A stretch of DNA of 43,512 nt from Chitinophagales bacterium (GCA_013297745.1 JAAFIM010000027.1:1-43512); one strand, 5' to 3'. Shown: positions 17,536 to 25,421, counted from the first letter of the stretch. Notes: generated from the letters alone by a model not told the origin. Numbers and translations: made by a program.

Positions 17536-17886
17536 ATGTTTAGTTTTATCCTTAATCAGGAAATTTTGCAGCAAGCCGCCAATCAACTCCCCCCGTATTT
17601 TAGCACTACAGGCAACATCAGAAGCGAACAAAATTTGTACGTCGCTGGCTTAGTGGAGGGCAAAATAGACTGTAAAGAAACAGTATTTATCGCTGAAAAT
17701 GCTGAAGTTAGGGGCGAAATTTGGGCTAAAAATATCTTAATTTATGGCAAAGTTGGCGCAATGTTGAGGGCTGAGCAGATTATAGCCGTGGCAGATTCTG
17801 CCCAAATTTTTGCGCAGTTGTATTGTGCCAAATTAATGTTAAGCCCCAATGCTGTGCTGCCAAATGGTTGTTATTTACAACCTTAA
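17536..17886 (+). CDS. Bactofilin-family polymer-forming protein
   Basis: This 116-residue protein has the repeating short-strand pattern of the right-handed beta-helical bactofilin core: STTGNIRSEQNLYVAGLVEG, then GEIWAKNILIYGKVGAML. Bactofilins self-assemble into cytoplasmic filaments that influence cell shape and organise wall or envelope proteins. Length is typical for the minimal family, with only a short N-terminal tail (~20 residues). It stands just before an AtpZ/AtpI-like pair, an arrangement seen in other Bacteroidota near ATP synthase genes. The next start is 11 bp downstream, so cotranscription is likely. Confidence 0.88.
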   Translation: MFSFILNQEILQQAANQLPPYFSTTGNIRSEQNLYVAGLVEGKIDCKETVFIAENAEVRGEIWAKNILIYGKVGAMLRAEQIIAVADSAQIFAQLYCAKLMLSPNAVLPNGCYLQP

Positions 17887-17897
17887 AAAATAAAAAA

Positions 17898-18158
17898 ATG
17901 GAAGAAAATAATAACCAATCACCTATTGACGATAAGCCTACCACAACCCCCCCCCACTCATTAGCTGCTTCTCGCGCTTATATCCGCTATGCTGGTATGG
18001 CTACACAAATGGGATTATTGATAGGCGGCTTTGCTTATCTAGGGGTATCTTTAGACAAGTATTTTGTAACCAAACCTATTTTTACCCTGATAGGCTCGCT
18101 ATTTGGGGTTGGTTTATCCTTATATATGTTTATAAAACAAGCTTTCAACGACAAATGA
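17898..18158 (+). CDS. AtpZ/AtpI-family ATP synthase accessory membrane protein
   Basis: I took the ATG at 17898 (86 residues). The longer open frame overlaps the bactofilin gene and adds no plausible sequence. After a polar, proline-rich head (~1-25) come two hydrophobic segments: YAGMATQMGLLIGGFAYLG and IFTLIGSLFGVGLSLYMFI. This fits the AtpZ half of the AtpZ/AtpI family, small inner-membrane proteins that help assemble F-type ATP synthase and may carry Mg or Ca. The last four bases overlap the next gene (ATGA), which implies translational coupling. Confidence 0.8.
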   Translation: MEENNNQSPIDDKPTTTPPHSLAASRAYIRYAGMATQMGLLIGGFAYLGVSLDKYFVTKPIFTLIGSLFGVGLSLYMFIKQAFNDK

Positions 18159-18544
18159 CCAGATTTTCATTTTTGGGCTATTGGCTATTTACCGCGTCTT
18201 TAGCTGCGCTTTTATTGTCCAACTTGGCTTTATTCGTGCCCGGTTGGGCTGCTATTATGGGGCTAAATTGGCTGGGGTTTGGATTTTTCTCTGCGTTTTG
18301 TTGGCTTATGTTCGAAATTTCTCAAAAAAGTATTAAAAGTGAAAACAAACAACTTTTTGGGCAAATTTTTTTGCTAAGTATTGGGCTGAAAATGTTTTTC
18401 ACCTTGATTATTTTTATCCTTTTTATGAAAAAAAACCCAGATTTTCCCCGCGCCTCTGTGCTTTCTTTTATGTTGTTGTACGCTATATTTACCGCTTTTG
18501 AGGTTTTTTTTATGAGTAAATTATCCAGAAGCCAGCTAGCATAA
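18155..18544 (+). CDS. Small four-helix membrane protein, AtpI-like by position
   Basis: The 129 residues include about four transmembrane helices: WLFTASLAALLLSNLALFV, LNWLGFGFFSAFCWLM, MFFTLIIFILFM and VLSFMLLYAIFTAFEVFFM. There is no recognisable catalytic motif. It overlaps the AtpZ-like gene by 4 bp (ATGA). In other Bacteroidota a gene like this sits between atpZ and atpB, which suggests an AtpI-like assembly role. Here no atpB follows, so the assignment rests on position and topology only. Confidence 0.7.
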   Translation: MTRFSFLGYWLFTASLAALLLSNLALFVPGWAAIMGLNWLGFGFFSAFCWLMFEISQKSIKSENKQLFGQIFLLSIGLKMFFTLIIFILFMKKNPDFPRASVLSFMLLYAIFTAFEVFFMSKLSRSQLA

Positions 18545-18545
18545 A

Positions 18546-19349
18546 ATGAGTATCAAAATACAAAAAATAGCCATTATTGGGATGGGCAAGGTGGCAAAAA
18601 ACTTGGCTGTGGCTTTTCAAAAAGTGGGTTTGACCGTGCAAATTTATGTGCGAAATTTAAGCCCTGAATATATTTTATTCGCTAATCAATCAGCCTTATC
18701 CATACAACATTTGGCGGATATAGACAGCAACGCCGATTTGTATTTAATCTGTGTATCAGATGCGGGCATAGCTCAGGTTGGGCAGCAATTGCTACATTTG
18801 AACTTGCCCAAACAGTGTATAATTGCACATACAGCAGGAGGACAAAATATAGAAAAGTTAAGTAAAATCATTGATAATTATGGCGTTTTTTACCCTTTAC
18901 AAACGTTTAGCGAGGGTAGAATGGTAGATTTTAACCAATTAGCATTCTGCATTAATGCTTCCAATCCAAGCACAATAGATAGTTTGTGTGAATTAGCCCA
19001 GCAAATTAGCAACCCAGAAAACGTGCATATAATCAATGAAGAACAGCGCGCAAAACTGCACGTTGCGGCAGTCTTTGTCAATAATTTTTCTAATTATTTA
19101 TTTGCCTTAGCCCAACAATTTTGCCAAGCCGAATCTGTAGATTTTAATCTATTATTACCTTTGATGCGGGAAACAGTGGATAAAATTCACGCTAACCCAC
19201 AGAATATCAGTTGTTTGCAAACAGGGGCTGCGCTAAGGGGAGATTATACCACGATAGCCAAACATAGCGAACTGCTAGAAAAATATCCTAATTGGCTTCA
19301 GGTTTATCAATTATTGACCGAACAAATTTTGGCTTTTTATCAAAAATAA
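18546..19349 (+). CDS. Rossmann-fold/DUF2520 oxidoreductase-like protein
   Basis: The 267 residues begin with an NAD(P)-binding Rossmann fold (IAIIGMGKVAKNLAVAF, residues ~8-24) that resembles pyrroline-5-carboxylate reductase. From ~130 to 260 comes the helical DUF2520 domain: VFYPLQTFSEGR, AAVFVNNFSNYLFALA, and GALRGDYTTIAKHSELL-like motifs. Family members are conserved and single-copy in Bacteroidota. The substrate is unknown. The start is one base after the preceding stop, so it may belong to the same transcript as the AtpZ/AtpI pair. A strong hairpin follows at 19352. Confidence 0.88.
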   Translation: MSIKIQKIAIIGMGKVAKNLAVAFQKVGLTVQIYVRNLSPEYILFANQSALSIQHLADIDSNADLYLICVSDAGIAQVGQQLLHLNLPKQCIIAHTAGGQNIEKLSKIIDNYGVFYPLQTFSEGRMVDFNQLAFCINASNPSTIDSLCELAQQISNPENVHIINEEQRAKLHVAAVFVNNFSNYLFALAQQFCQAESVDFNLLLPLMRETVDKIHANPQNISCLQTGAALRGDYTTIAKHSELLEKYPNWLQVYQLLTEQILAFYQK

Positions 19350-19351
19350 AA

Positions 19352-19380
19352 AAACCAAACCGATAAAATCGATTTGGTTT
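19352..19380. terminator. Bidirectional terminator between the DUF2520 gene and the tRNAs
   Basis: AAACCAAA (19352-19359) pairs with TTTGGTTT (19373-19380), with an inner CGAT/ATCG pairing. A-rich and T-rich flanks allow it to end transcripts from both sides. Confidence 0.75.
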
Positions 19381-19387
19381 AACCAAG

Positions 19388-19458
19388 ATGCACAGCTGGG
19401 ACTCGAACCCAGAACGCAAGGTTATGAGCCTTGCAAGTTACCTTTACTCCACCGTGCG
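19388..19458 (-). tRNA. tRNA with CAU anticodon, initiator-like but with an atypical anticodon stem
   Basis: The cloverleaf folds on the minus strand: acceptor CGCACGG, D stem GAGT/ACTT, anticodon stem CAAGG/CCTTG around CTCATAA, and T stem CTGGG/CCCAG. C1 faces A72, and base pair 11-24 is A-U; both are initiator marks. The anticodon stem, however, has only two of the three consecutive G-C pairs expected of an initiator. Elongator Met and Ile(CAU) are alternatives, but both normally have a paired position 1-72. No CCA is encoded. Confidence 0.88.
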
Positions 19459-19464
19459 ATATAG

Positions 19465-19536
19465 ATGCAGGGGCAAGATTCGAACTTGCGACCTACGGGT
19501 TATGAGCCCGCCGAGCTGCCACTGCTCCACCCTGCG
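19465..19536 (-). tRNA. tRNA-fMet (CAU), canonical initiator
   Basis: The acceptor CGCAGGG/CCCTGCA has the diagnostic unpaired C1-A72. The D stem is GAGC/GCTC (A11-U24). The anticodon stem carries the three G-C pairs GGG/CCC next to CTCATAA. T stem GCAAG/CTTGC. CCA is not encoded. It is 6 bp upstream of the second CAU tRNA and shares its promoter. Confidence 0.95.
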
Positions 19537-19548
19537 ATGTTGCGAGTG

Positions 19549-19579
19549 CAAAGGTACGACAGATTTTTAACCCTGCAAA
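19549..19579 (-). promoter_or_regulatory. tRNA operon promoter
   Basis: On the minus strand TTTG (19576-19579) is followed after exactly 19 bp by TACCTTTG (19549-19556), 12 bp before the 5' end of the first tRNA. This is the best match to the Bacteroidota consensus in the window. Confidence 0.85.
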
Positions 19580-19659
19580 TTTTTTATCGAAAAACACGCT
19601 GGAAAATTGCAAAAAACGCAAAAAATATAAAAAATTATCAAAAAAAAGACATTTGAATT

Positions 19660-20688
19660 TTGAAAACACAAAAAACAGCCCTTAATTTTTCGCTTTTACT
19701 ACTATTATTTTTTTCTGCTTGCGCGCGCGTCCCTCAAACCACCCATAAAGAAGGGGAGAAAATACAGGTCGCTTTTGCCCCAGAAGATTTGCTTTTGGAC
19801 ACCATTAGCGGCGGTGGGCAGCGTTTATTAATATCCTGTAATGACCACAGGGCGCAAGAAAAAGCCCCACAAGGGGAAATTATGCAATTGGATTTATCCG
19901 CCCCCAACCCTAAAGCGGAGATTTTGCCCCGTTCGGGAGAACCTGATAGTTTAGATTTTCATCCACACGGGATTTTCTTAACCAAGGGAGACGACAATCA
20001 AAGCTATCTTTTCATCGTTTCGCACGATGATGCTAAAAAGTTACATTTTATTTACAAATATCAAGTAACAAAAAGCGAGTTAGTTTTTATTAAAAAATAT
20101 GCCCATAAGTTGATAAAAAGCCCTAATTCGGTGGCGGCTTTGCCCAATGGGGGATTTTATGTGAGCAATGATTTGAATAAGCGCACGCGCAGGTCGGATG
20201 CTTTTTTTAAGATAAAAAGTGGCTCGGTGGTGTATTGCGATGAGGGCGGAAATTGCGAATATGCGGCTAAAAAATTGGGGTATGCCAACGGGTTGGAAAT
20301 TTATAAACAAACCCAACTGTTGATAGGCACGACCAGCGAGAACAAGGTTTGGGCTTATGATATTGGTGCGGGGGGGCAATTGCTGAATAAAACCAAAATT
20401 GCCAAAGCGCGTGGCGGGGATAATATCAGAGCGTATCAAAATTATGCTTTTGTAGCGGCGCATATCAGCTTACCCAAATTCTATTTTCACTTTCAAAACC
20501 CCAAAAAGCGCAGCCCAAGCGTAATTTATCGCGTGGATATGAACAGCAAAACGCGGAAGGTTGCATTTGCGGATAAAGGCGGTTTGATTTCTGCGGCGGC
20601 TACTGGGCTATATTATAATGGCAATTTGTATATTGGGCAAGTTTTCCAACCTTTTTTGTTGAAAGTGCCGTACAAAATCTCAGATTAA
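19660..20688 (+). CDS. Paraoxonase/SMP-30-like propeller lipoprotein
   Basis: The 342 residues start at TTG (19660). This is the only start that keeps the signal sequence LNFSLLLLLFFSACAR, whose lipobox cysteine lies at ~22; an in-frame stop lies just upstream. The mature protein resembles the six-bladed paraoxonase fold. Motifs at the right spacing include FHPHGIF, LFIVSHDD, the NSVAALPNGGFYVSND segment and YANGLEIYK. The Asn/Asp positions correspond to calcium ligands in paraoxonases. Such enzymes hydrolyse lactones or esters. I infer a lipoprotein lactonase/arylesterase at the cell envelope; the substrate is unknown. It runs divergent from the tRNAs and ends at a hairpin at 20716. Confidence 0.78.
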   Translation: MKTQKTALNFSLLLLLFFSACARVPQTTHKEGEKIQVAFAPEDLLLDTISGGGQRLLISCNDHRAQEKAPQGEIMQLDLSAPNPKAEILPRSGEPDSLDFHPHGIFLTKGDDNQSYLFIVSHDDAKKLHFIYKYQVTKSELVFIKKYAHKLIKSPNSVAALPNGGFYVSNDLNKRTRRSDAFFKIKSGSVVYCDEGGNCEYAAKKLGYANGLEIYKQTQLLIGTTSENKVWAYDIGAGGQLLNKTKIAKARGGDNIRAYQNYAFVAAHISLPKFYFHFQNPKKRSPSVIYRVDMNSKTRKVAFADKGGLISAAATGLYYNGNLYIGQVFQPFLLKVPYKISD

Positions 20689-20715
20689 AATTAAGGTTAT
20701 AAAATAGGATAAAAA

Positions 20716-20752
20716 AAACCAACCACAAAATTATGCGGTTGGTTTTTATTTT
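20716..20752. terminator. Bidirectional terminator between paraoxonase-like and macro-domain genes
   Basis: AAACCAACC (20716-20724) pairs with GGTTGGTTT (20737-20745), flanked by A-rich and T-rich runs. It separates two convergent genes. Confidence 0.85.
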
Positions 20753-20775
20753 TTTTGAGATTAAAATTGCGTTGA

Positions 20776-21315
20776 TTAGATAGCGGCCATTTCGGCTTTG
20801 AAGCTATCCCAGCGTTTTTCATAAATTTTGTACTCTGCATTTTCTGCACAAACGAATAAAATGGCTTGAAAAGCGTTGGGGTTTTGTTTTACATAATCAG
20901 CAACTGCGCGTAAAGCCACTTCGGCTGCTGTTTTTTTGGGAAAAGCCTCCAATCCTGTGCTAATCGTGGGCAGCCCTACAACCCGTATATTGGCTTGTTG
21001 CGCTATAGCGAGCGCGTTGGTGTAGCAAAGTGCTAACAAGCGTTGGCTTTCGTCGTCGGTTTGCGCACCCCAACGGGGGCTTATGACATGGATAATTTGC
21101 TTGGCTGATAGTGCGCCGCCTGTGGTGAGGAAAGTATCCCCAATTTTTAGGCTGGGATTTGCTTGAAGAAACTCGGCACAGGCTTTTTGCACCATAGAGC
21201 CTCCTTTTTGGCAAATACCATCTTTCCCTACAAAAGCTGTGTTGGTGCCATTGACGATGGCTTCGGAGCTAAGGTTGGTAACTCCTTGCTGCATTAATGA
21301 GAATGTAGTGGGCAT
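20776..21315 (-). CDS. Macro-domain protein (ADP-ribose binding)
   Basis: This 179-residue, single-domain protein includes the macro signatures: SEAIVNGTNTAFVGKDG, where the usual IVNAAN is IVNGTN; IIHVISPRWG, corresponding to the I-H-x-V-x-P strand; and VVGLPTISTGLEAFP, the phosphate-binding loop. Macro domains bind ADP-ribose, and many remove it or deacetylate O-acetyl-ADP-ribose. The GT for AA change in the first loop and the unusual GICQKGGSMVQKA segment suggest a divergent subfamily. No NAD-related neighbour is adjacent. The ATG start is secure. Confidence 0.88.
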   Translation of the reverse strand: MPTTFSLMQQGVTNLSSEAIVNGTNTAFVGKDGICQKGGSMVQKACAEFLQANPSLKIGDTFLTTGGALSAKQIIHVISPRWGAQTDDESQRLLALCYTNALAIAQQANIRVVGLPTISTGLEAFPKKTAAEVALRAVADYVKQNPNAFQAILFVCAENAEYKIYEKRWDSFKAEMAAI

Positions 21316-21344
21316 TTTTTTTGAGTATGCAAATTTGGTTACTA

Positions 21345-21656
21345 ATACTGAATTGAAAAAGTGAGTGTGTAATAGCAGTGTAAATTATTAAAGACATCAC
21401 TTATAAAAACTTGTGTTTTGGAATTTTTTTAACGGCTTACGCCTAAAAATTCTTTTCTTCGTACTTTTTGCAGGCGCAAAAAGTACCAAAAACGCCTTGT
21501 TTCTACAAACTTGTTCGCTCCGCTTGCTAAAGCTGCGCTTCGTCTCACTTCAAACAGTGTAGAACGGCGAAGCCCTCCCTGAAACTCAACGGATTGGTGT
21601 AGTTACGCGCTTCGCGCGACACATTTTATTATACACTTACTTTCTAAATTCTGTAT
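21345..21656. mobile_element. MITE-like element with 30-bp imperfect terminal inverted repeats
   Basis: The 449-bp gap 21316-21764 holds this element. The ends, 21345-21374 and 21627-21656, are inverted repeats matching at 25 of 30 positions (ATAC-GAATT and AAGT-AGTGT blocks). Inside is a core at about 21421-21500 (ACGGCTTACGCC, then GTACTTTTT facing AAAAAGTAC) that is shared with the element at 42362-42711. It has no intact gene and no clear target duplication. Confidence 0.6.
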
Positions 21657-21725
21657 AATTCGTTATTATAACGCAAAAATAATTAAAAAGTTTGATTTTG
21701 ACAAATTTATTTCAAAAAAGAGGGC

Positions 21726-21756
21726 AAAAAAAGCAGAAAAACTTTCGTTTCCTGCT
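21726..21756 (-). terminator. Terminator of the 21765-22274 gene
   Basis: AGCAG (21732-21736) pairs with CTGCT (21752-21756), and the stem extends inward with AAAA/TTTC pairs. On the minus strand it ends in a seven-T run. Confidence 0.65.
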
Positions 21757-21764
21757 CAAGTATT

Positions 21765-22274
21765 TTATTCCATCCCCAAAAACTCGCTAATTTTAGCCCA
21801 ATTCTCTAACCTTTGCTCTTCATATTTGTCGGCAGCATCCACTTCATCCGTTTCGATGTATTCTAAAACGTGTGTAGCTTGAGTTTTTAGCCCTTCAAAA
21901 ATTTCGTTAATGGTCGTAATCGCCACTTTATCGTCGGTTTTTTTCACAAAACTCTTGCTAACTGTTTTGTATTGTTGGATTTGAGCGTCTATAAGCGCGA
22001 CCTGTTTGTTGAGCAACTCTGTAGCCAGTTCACCTGTGTAGCCTTTGTTGGCGTAAGCGTCGCTAATAGCACCAATGAGTATATAGGTATTGTACAAACT
22101 TACCCCACCCATAAGCCCTAATGTTTCCAACACATCATTTTCGGGGGTACTTTGGGTTGTTTTGGTATTTTTGGAATCTGAGCTGCTACCAGATGAGCCG
22201 CTGCCATATTTTTGAGCATAGCTGCTGGAAACTAACGCGGTCAAAGCCAGCGCGAAGATAATTTTTTTCAACAT
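21765..22274 (-). CDS. Exported protein of unknown function
   Basis: This 169-residue protein begins with a clear signal peptide (MLKKIIFALALTALVSSSYA, cleaved before QKYG). A Gly/Ser/Lys-rich linker follows (~22-45), then a mostly helical domain: ENDVLETLGLMGGVSLYNTY and a charged helix LLNKQVALIDAQIQQYK. No cysteine or catalytic motif stands out, and I do not recognise the family. It lies next to the three Skp genes on the same strand but is separated from them by a terminator, so it is an independent periplasmic or surface protein. Confidence 0.75.
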   Translation of the reverse strand: MLKKIIFALALTALVSSSYAQKYGSGSSGSSSDSKNTKTTQSTPENDVLETLGLMGGVSLYNTYILIGAISDAYANKGYTGELATELLNKQVALIDAQIQQYKTVSKSFVKKTDDKVAITTINEIFEGLKTQATHVLEYIETDEVDAADKYEEQRLENWAKISEFLGME

Positions 22275-22360
22275 AATTTACGATTTATTTTGTATAAAAA
22301 ATGGATGCGAGTATATAACGTATTTTATAGCAAAAAATGTTCCAATTGGTTAGAAAAAGG

Positions 22361-22398
22361 TAAAAAAAATAGAAACAGGTTTTAAAACTTGTTTCTAT
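22361..22398 (-). terminator. Terminator of the third Skp gene
   Basis: ATAGAAACAGGTTTT and AAAACTTGTTTCTAT (22369-22398) form a 15-bp stem with one G-T pair, ending in a T run on the minus strand. Confidence 0.85.
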
Positions 22399-22426
22399 TT
22401 TGAGAAGTGAATATACAAATTAGGAA

Positions 22427-22927
22427 TTACATCCCCAATTGAGTTTTGATTTTGCTGGTCGCATCCGTTCCGCCGTCAGAATAAAGCAACAATTTTTTAT
22501 CAATAATGTACATATATTTGTTGGCTTCTGCTACGGCTTTGATTGCAGCATTTAGTTTGTCAAACAATGGTTTTGACAATTCAGCTTCTTTTTCCATCAA
22601 TTTTTTTTCAGCATCTTGCAATTTTTGTTGGAGTTCTTGCTGCATTTTTTGCAATTTGGCTTCAGCATCTTGTTGTTGGCGAGGGGTCATATCTATAGAT
22701 TGCGCTTGTACTTTTTCCAAGTACTGTTTGAGTTTTAGCTCATCCATTTCCAACTCATTGGTCAATTGTTTTTGGAAAATCTCAAGTTCGGAGCGCACCT
22801 GTTTGAACTCAGGCATAGATTGGCTAATGTCGTCTATATCGGCGTGGGCTATAGTTTGGGCTTGGCTGACAAGGGTAAAACTGCAGAACAATAAAGCAGC
22901 TAAAAGATAATTTTTGATAAAATACAT
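22427..22927 (-). CDS. OmpH/Skp-family periplasmic chaperone, paralogue 3
   Basis: The 166 residues begin with a signal peptide ending SLVSQAQ. A Skp-type body follows: a short strand (IAHADIDDISQSMPEFKQV), then two long charged helices rich in Gln, Lys and Glu (~40-110), and a C-terminal strand pair with YMYIIDKKLLLYSDGG. Skp trimers hold unfolded outer-membrane proteins in the periplasm. It is 45 bp downstream of the second paralogue and closest to it in sequence (shared MPEFKQV, PRQQ and KLQKMQQ-LQ-K segments), which suggests a recent duplication. Confidence 0.9.
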   Translation of the reverse strand: MYFIKNYLLAALLFCSFTLVSQAQTIAHADIDDISQSMPEFKQVRSELEIFQKQLTNELEMDELKLKQYLEKVQAQSIDMTPRQQQDAEAKLQKMQQELQQKLQDAEKKLMEKEAELSKPLFDKLNAAIKAVAEANKYMYIIDKKLLLYSDGGTDATSKIKTQLGM

Positions 22928-22971
22928 ATTTTGGTTTGTGTTGAAAGCTTATTTAAAAATAAAAATATGGT

Positions 22972-23496
22972 TTATGGCAGTCCTAGTTTTGTTTTTAGCT
23001 TGAGGGTAGCATCTTCGCCTCCAGCGTGCAACATCACCTTTTTATCCACGATATAGTTGTACTTGTTGGCTTCTGCTACGGCTTTGAGCGCGGCATTAAA
23101 TTTTTCGTACAAAGGTTTGGTCAATTCCCCCTCTTTGGCTATGACTTGTTGCTCGGCTTCCATCGCTTTTTTTTGCAAGTCTTGCTGCATTTTTTGCAAT
23201 TTTTCCTCAGCTTCTTTTTGTTGGCGGGGAGAAAGTTGTCCAGCTTGAGCTTTTTGCATCGTGCTTTGATAAAAAGTTTGCAGTGCTTGTTCGTCAGCTT
23301 TGAGCTGTTTTTCTAAAATCTTTTTATAAGATTCTATATCTGACTCTACCTGTTTGAACTCGGGCATAGCTGATATGACGGACTCAGCATCTACATAAGC
23401 AACCACGGTAACATTGTTGGCGGCTGCGCCTGTTTGGGCTTGACTATATTGTAAACTGCAGGTCAATGTGGCTGCAATAAATAAGTGTTTTAACAT
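22972..23496 (-). CDS. OmpH/Skp-family periplasmic chaperone, paralogue 2
   Basis: The 174 residues begin with a signal peptide (CSLQYSQA/QTG). The Skp core starts at VVAYVDAESVISAMPEFKQV. Two long helices follow with the PRQQKEAEEKLQKMQQDLQ stretch, and the closing strands read YNYIVDKKVMLHAGG. It matches paralogue 3 along the whole length. It is 28 bp downstream of paralogue 1 and most likely cotranscribed with it. Confidence 0.9.
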   Translation of the reverse strand: MLKHLFIAATLTCSLQYSQAQTGAAANNVTVVAYVDAESVISAMPEFKQVESDIESYKKILEKQLKADEQALQTFYQSTMQKAQAGQLSPRQQKEAEEKLQKMQQDLQKKAMEAEQQVIAKEGELTKPLYEKFNAALKAVAEANKYNYIVDKKVMLHAGGEDATLKLKTKLGLP

Positions 23497-23523
23497 ATTA
23501 GGGTTTGTTTATTGGTTACGGGT

Positions 23524-24036
23524 TTATTTTACCCTTTTTATCAACTCGTCGGTAATATCCTTATCTGATTTGGCATAAATAAGCGTGCTGCCGTCAGGGG
23601 CGGTGAATATGAAATCATAGCCGCGCTCTTCTGCCAATTTTTTGGTGGCTTGGAATACTTTTTCTTGTATAGGCTTGACCAATGTTTGTCTTTTTTGAAA
23701 CAATTCGCCATCAGGGCCAAAACGTTTTTTTTGCAACTCTCGCACTTCTTTCTCTTTGTTGACGATTTCTTCCTGTTTTTGTTTGCGGGTTTCATCACTC
23801 AACAACACCTCGCGGGCTTGATAATCGCGATATAATTGGTCTATTTTATCGTATTCTTTGCTAATCTCTTGCCGCCAAATCTCTGCTTGTTGCTCAAGTG
23901 AGGTTTGGGCGTTTTTGTAATCGGGGATAGACATCAATACTTTTTCCATATCTACATAGCCTACTTTGCCTTGAGCTTGTAGGGGCGCATAGCTAAAACC
24001 AGCCAACAATAGCGCAAATAAGACTTTTTTCATCAT
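23524..24036 (-). CDS. OmpH/Skp-family periplasmic chaperone, paralogue 1
   Basis: The 170 residues begin with a signal peptide ending APLQAQG. The core GKVGYVDMEKVLMSIPDYKN is the standard Bacteroidota Skp N-terminus. Long helices (~30-130) and the closing strands YDFIFTAPDGSTLIYAKSD follow. It is more diverged from paralogues 2 and 3 than these are from each other, so it is probably the founding copy. In many Bacteroidota, skp genes follow bamA; here the upstream neighbour is a 2OG oxygenase behind a terminator, so the cluster stands apart from bamA. Confidence 0.92.
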   Translation of the reverse strand: MMKKVLFALLLAGFSYAPLQAQGKVGYVDMEKVLMSIPDYKNAQTSLEQQAEIWRQEISKEYDKIDQLYRDYQAREVLLSDETRKQKQEEIVNKEKEVRELQKKRFGPDGELFQKRQTLVKPIQEKVFQATKKLAEERGYDFIFTAPDGSTLIYAKSDKDITDELIKRVK

Positions 24037-24145
24037 AAAATAGATTTAGGTCGTTTTGGGTTAATTTTTTTGAATAATTTTTGTTAGGTTGGGCAAAAAT
24101 TGTGCCAAAGGTGCAAAAAATGATAATTTTTAGATATATTTAACA

Positions 24146-24195
24146 AAAAAAATTAGAACACGGCTAAGCAGTCTGACTTAAATCCCGTGTTCTAA
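24146..24195 (-). terminator. Terminator of the 2OG-oxygenase gene
   Basis: TTAGAACACGG (24153-24163) pairs with CCGTGTTCTAA (24185-24195) over 11 bp, with a T run on the minus strand after the stem. Confidence 0.85.
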
Positions 24196-24207
24196 TTTTC
24201 AAAAAAA

Positions 24208-25167
24208 TTATTTTTTCAACCCGATTTCTCTCAAACGCTCATCCAAATAGCCTCCAGCCGTAATGGGTTCGTAAGCAGGGGTTTCTCCAGCTGCCACACA
24301 ATTGTCCAAACAGGTCAAATCCATATCGCCGCGTGGATGCAAAAAGAAAGGAATACTTAATCTATCTGTATGCCATAATTCGCGGGGCGGATTGACGACG
24401 CGGTGGGTGGTAGATTTGAGCTTGTTGTTGGTCAAACGCTGCAACATATCGCCCACATTGATAACGATAATGTCGCCTACTGCTTTTACATCCAACCATT
24501 CGTTGGCTGTGCCTTTGACCTGCAAACCGTCGGCTGACGCGCCTACCAACAAAGTGATAAGGTTAATATCTTCGTGTTCTTCAGCGCGAATGGCTGATTT
24601 GGGCTCGCTCGTGATGGGCGGATAATGAATAGCGCGCAAAATGGAGTTGCCGTAGGTGATGTGGGGAACGAAATAATCTTTTTCCAATCCCAAAAATATA
24701 GCTATGGCCTCCAATAACGCTGTGCCTGATTGCTCAAAAGCCCGATATAGTTCTAATCCTGTGGGCAAAAAGTTGGGTTGTTCGGCGACAGCTACATTGG
24801 TGGGGTAATCTTTGCCCAAGGCGTGCTCGCTGGGTACAGTTTGTCCAATTTGAAAAAATTCTTTTAAATCGCCCACATTAGATTGTTTGGCGTGTTCTTT
24901 GCCAAAAGAAGTGTAGCCGCGTTGTCCTGCCAATCCTTTTACCTCGCATTTTGCTTTGACTTCATCAGGTTGGGCAAAAAAATGTTTGGATTGGTTATAA
25001 AATTCTTTCACTAATTCAGAAGGTATGCCGTGATTGACCACCCCCACAAATCCTACTTCTACAAAGGCTTTGCCTAAATCTGCCACAAATTGCTGTTTTT
25101 CGGCTTGGTTGCCTGCTGTGTAAAGGGATAAATCCACCAATGGAATCCCTGATATGCTTGCTGACAT
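24208..25167 (-). CDS. 2-oxoglutarate/Fe(II)-dependent oxygenase, isopenicillin-N-synthase family
   Basis: The 319 residues match the DIOX_N plus 2OG-FeII_Oxy layout. The N-terminal segment IPLVDLSLY and GFVGVVNHGIP (~8-49) is typical. The iron ligands are H198 and D200 (HEDINLITLL) and H255 (TTHRVVNP), and the 2OG carboxylate is held by R269 and S271 (DRLSIPFF). All catalytic residues are present, so it should be active. The substrate of this bacterial subgroup is not established. It is monocistronic: a 254-bp upstream gap (25168-25421) shows nothing I can identify, and a terminator follows. Confidence 0.93.
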   Translation of the reverse strand: MSASISGIPLVDLSLYTAGNQAEKQQFVADLGKAFVEVGFVGVVNHGIPSELVKEFYNQSKHFFAQPDEVKAKCEVKGLAGQRGYTSFGKEHAKQSNVGDLKEFFQIGQTVPSEHALGKDYPTNVAVAEQPNFLPTGLELYRAFEQSGTALLEAIAIFLGLEKDYFVPHITYGNSILRAIHYPPITSEPKSAIRAEEHEDINLITLLVGASADGLQVKGTANEWLDVKAVGDIIVINVGDMLQRLTNNKLKSTTHRVVNPPRELWHTDRLSIPFFLHPRGDMDLTCLDNCVAAGETPAYEPITAGGYLDERLREIGLKK

Positions 25168-25421
25168 ATATTTAAAAACATTTTTTATTAAAAAAAATAC
25201 AATATTAAGGTAGTTTTTTGCCTATTTAAACGGTTAGAACGTGAATGAGGTTGGGCAAAATTCATAAAATTGGCAACTTCATTGGCAAAAAACGCGCAAA
25301 CATAGCTATTAATTCTTGTACCACAAATTTTTTATGCAAAAAACGCTAAAATTATGCTAAAAAAAAATCTTTTTTATCGTTATATGTACGGTTCAAAAGT
25401 ATTTTGGCGTTTGCCAATCTG

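Noticed and set aside
19388-19570. Short plus-strand ORFs across the tRNA region
   Set aside because: They are translations of the antisense strand of two well-folded tRNAs.
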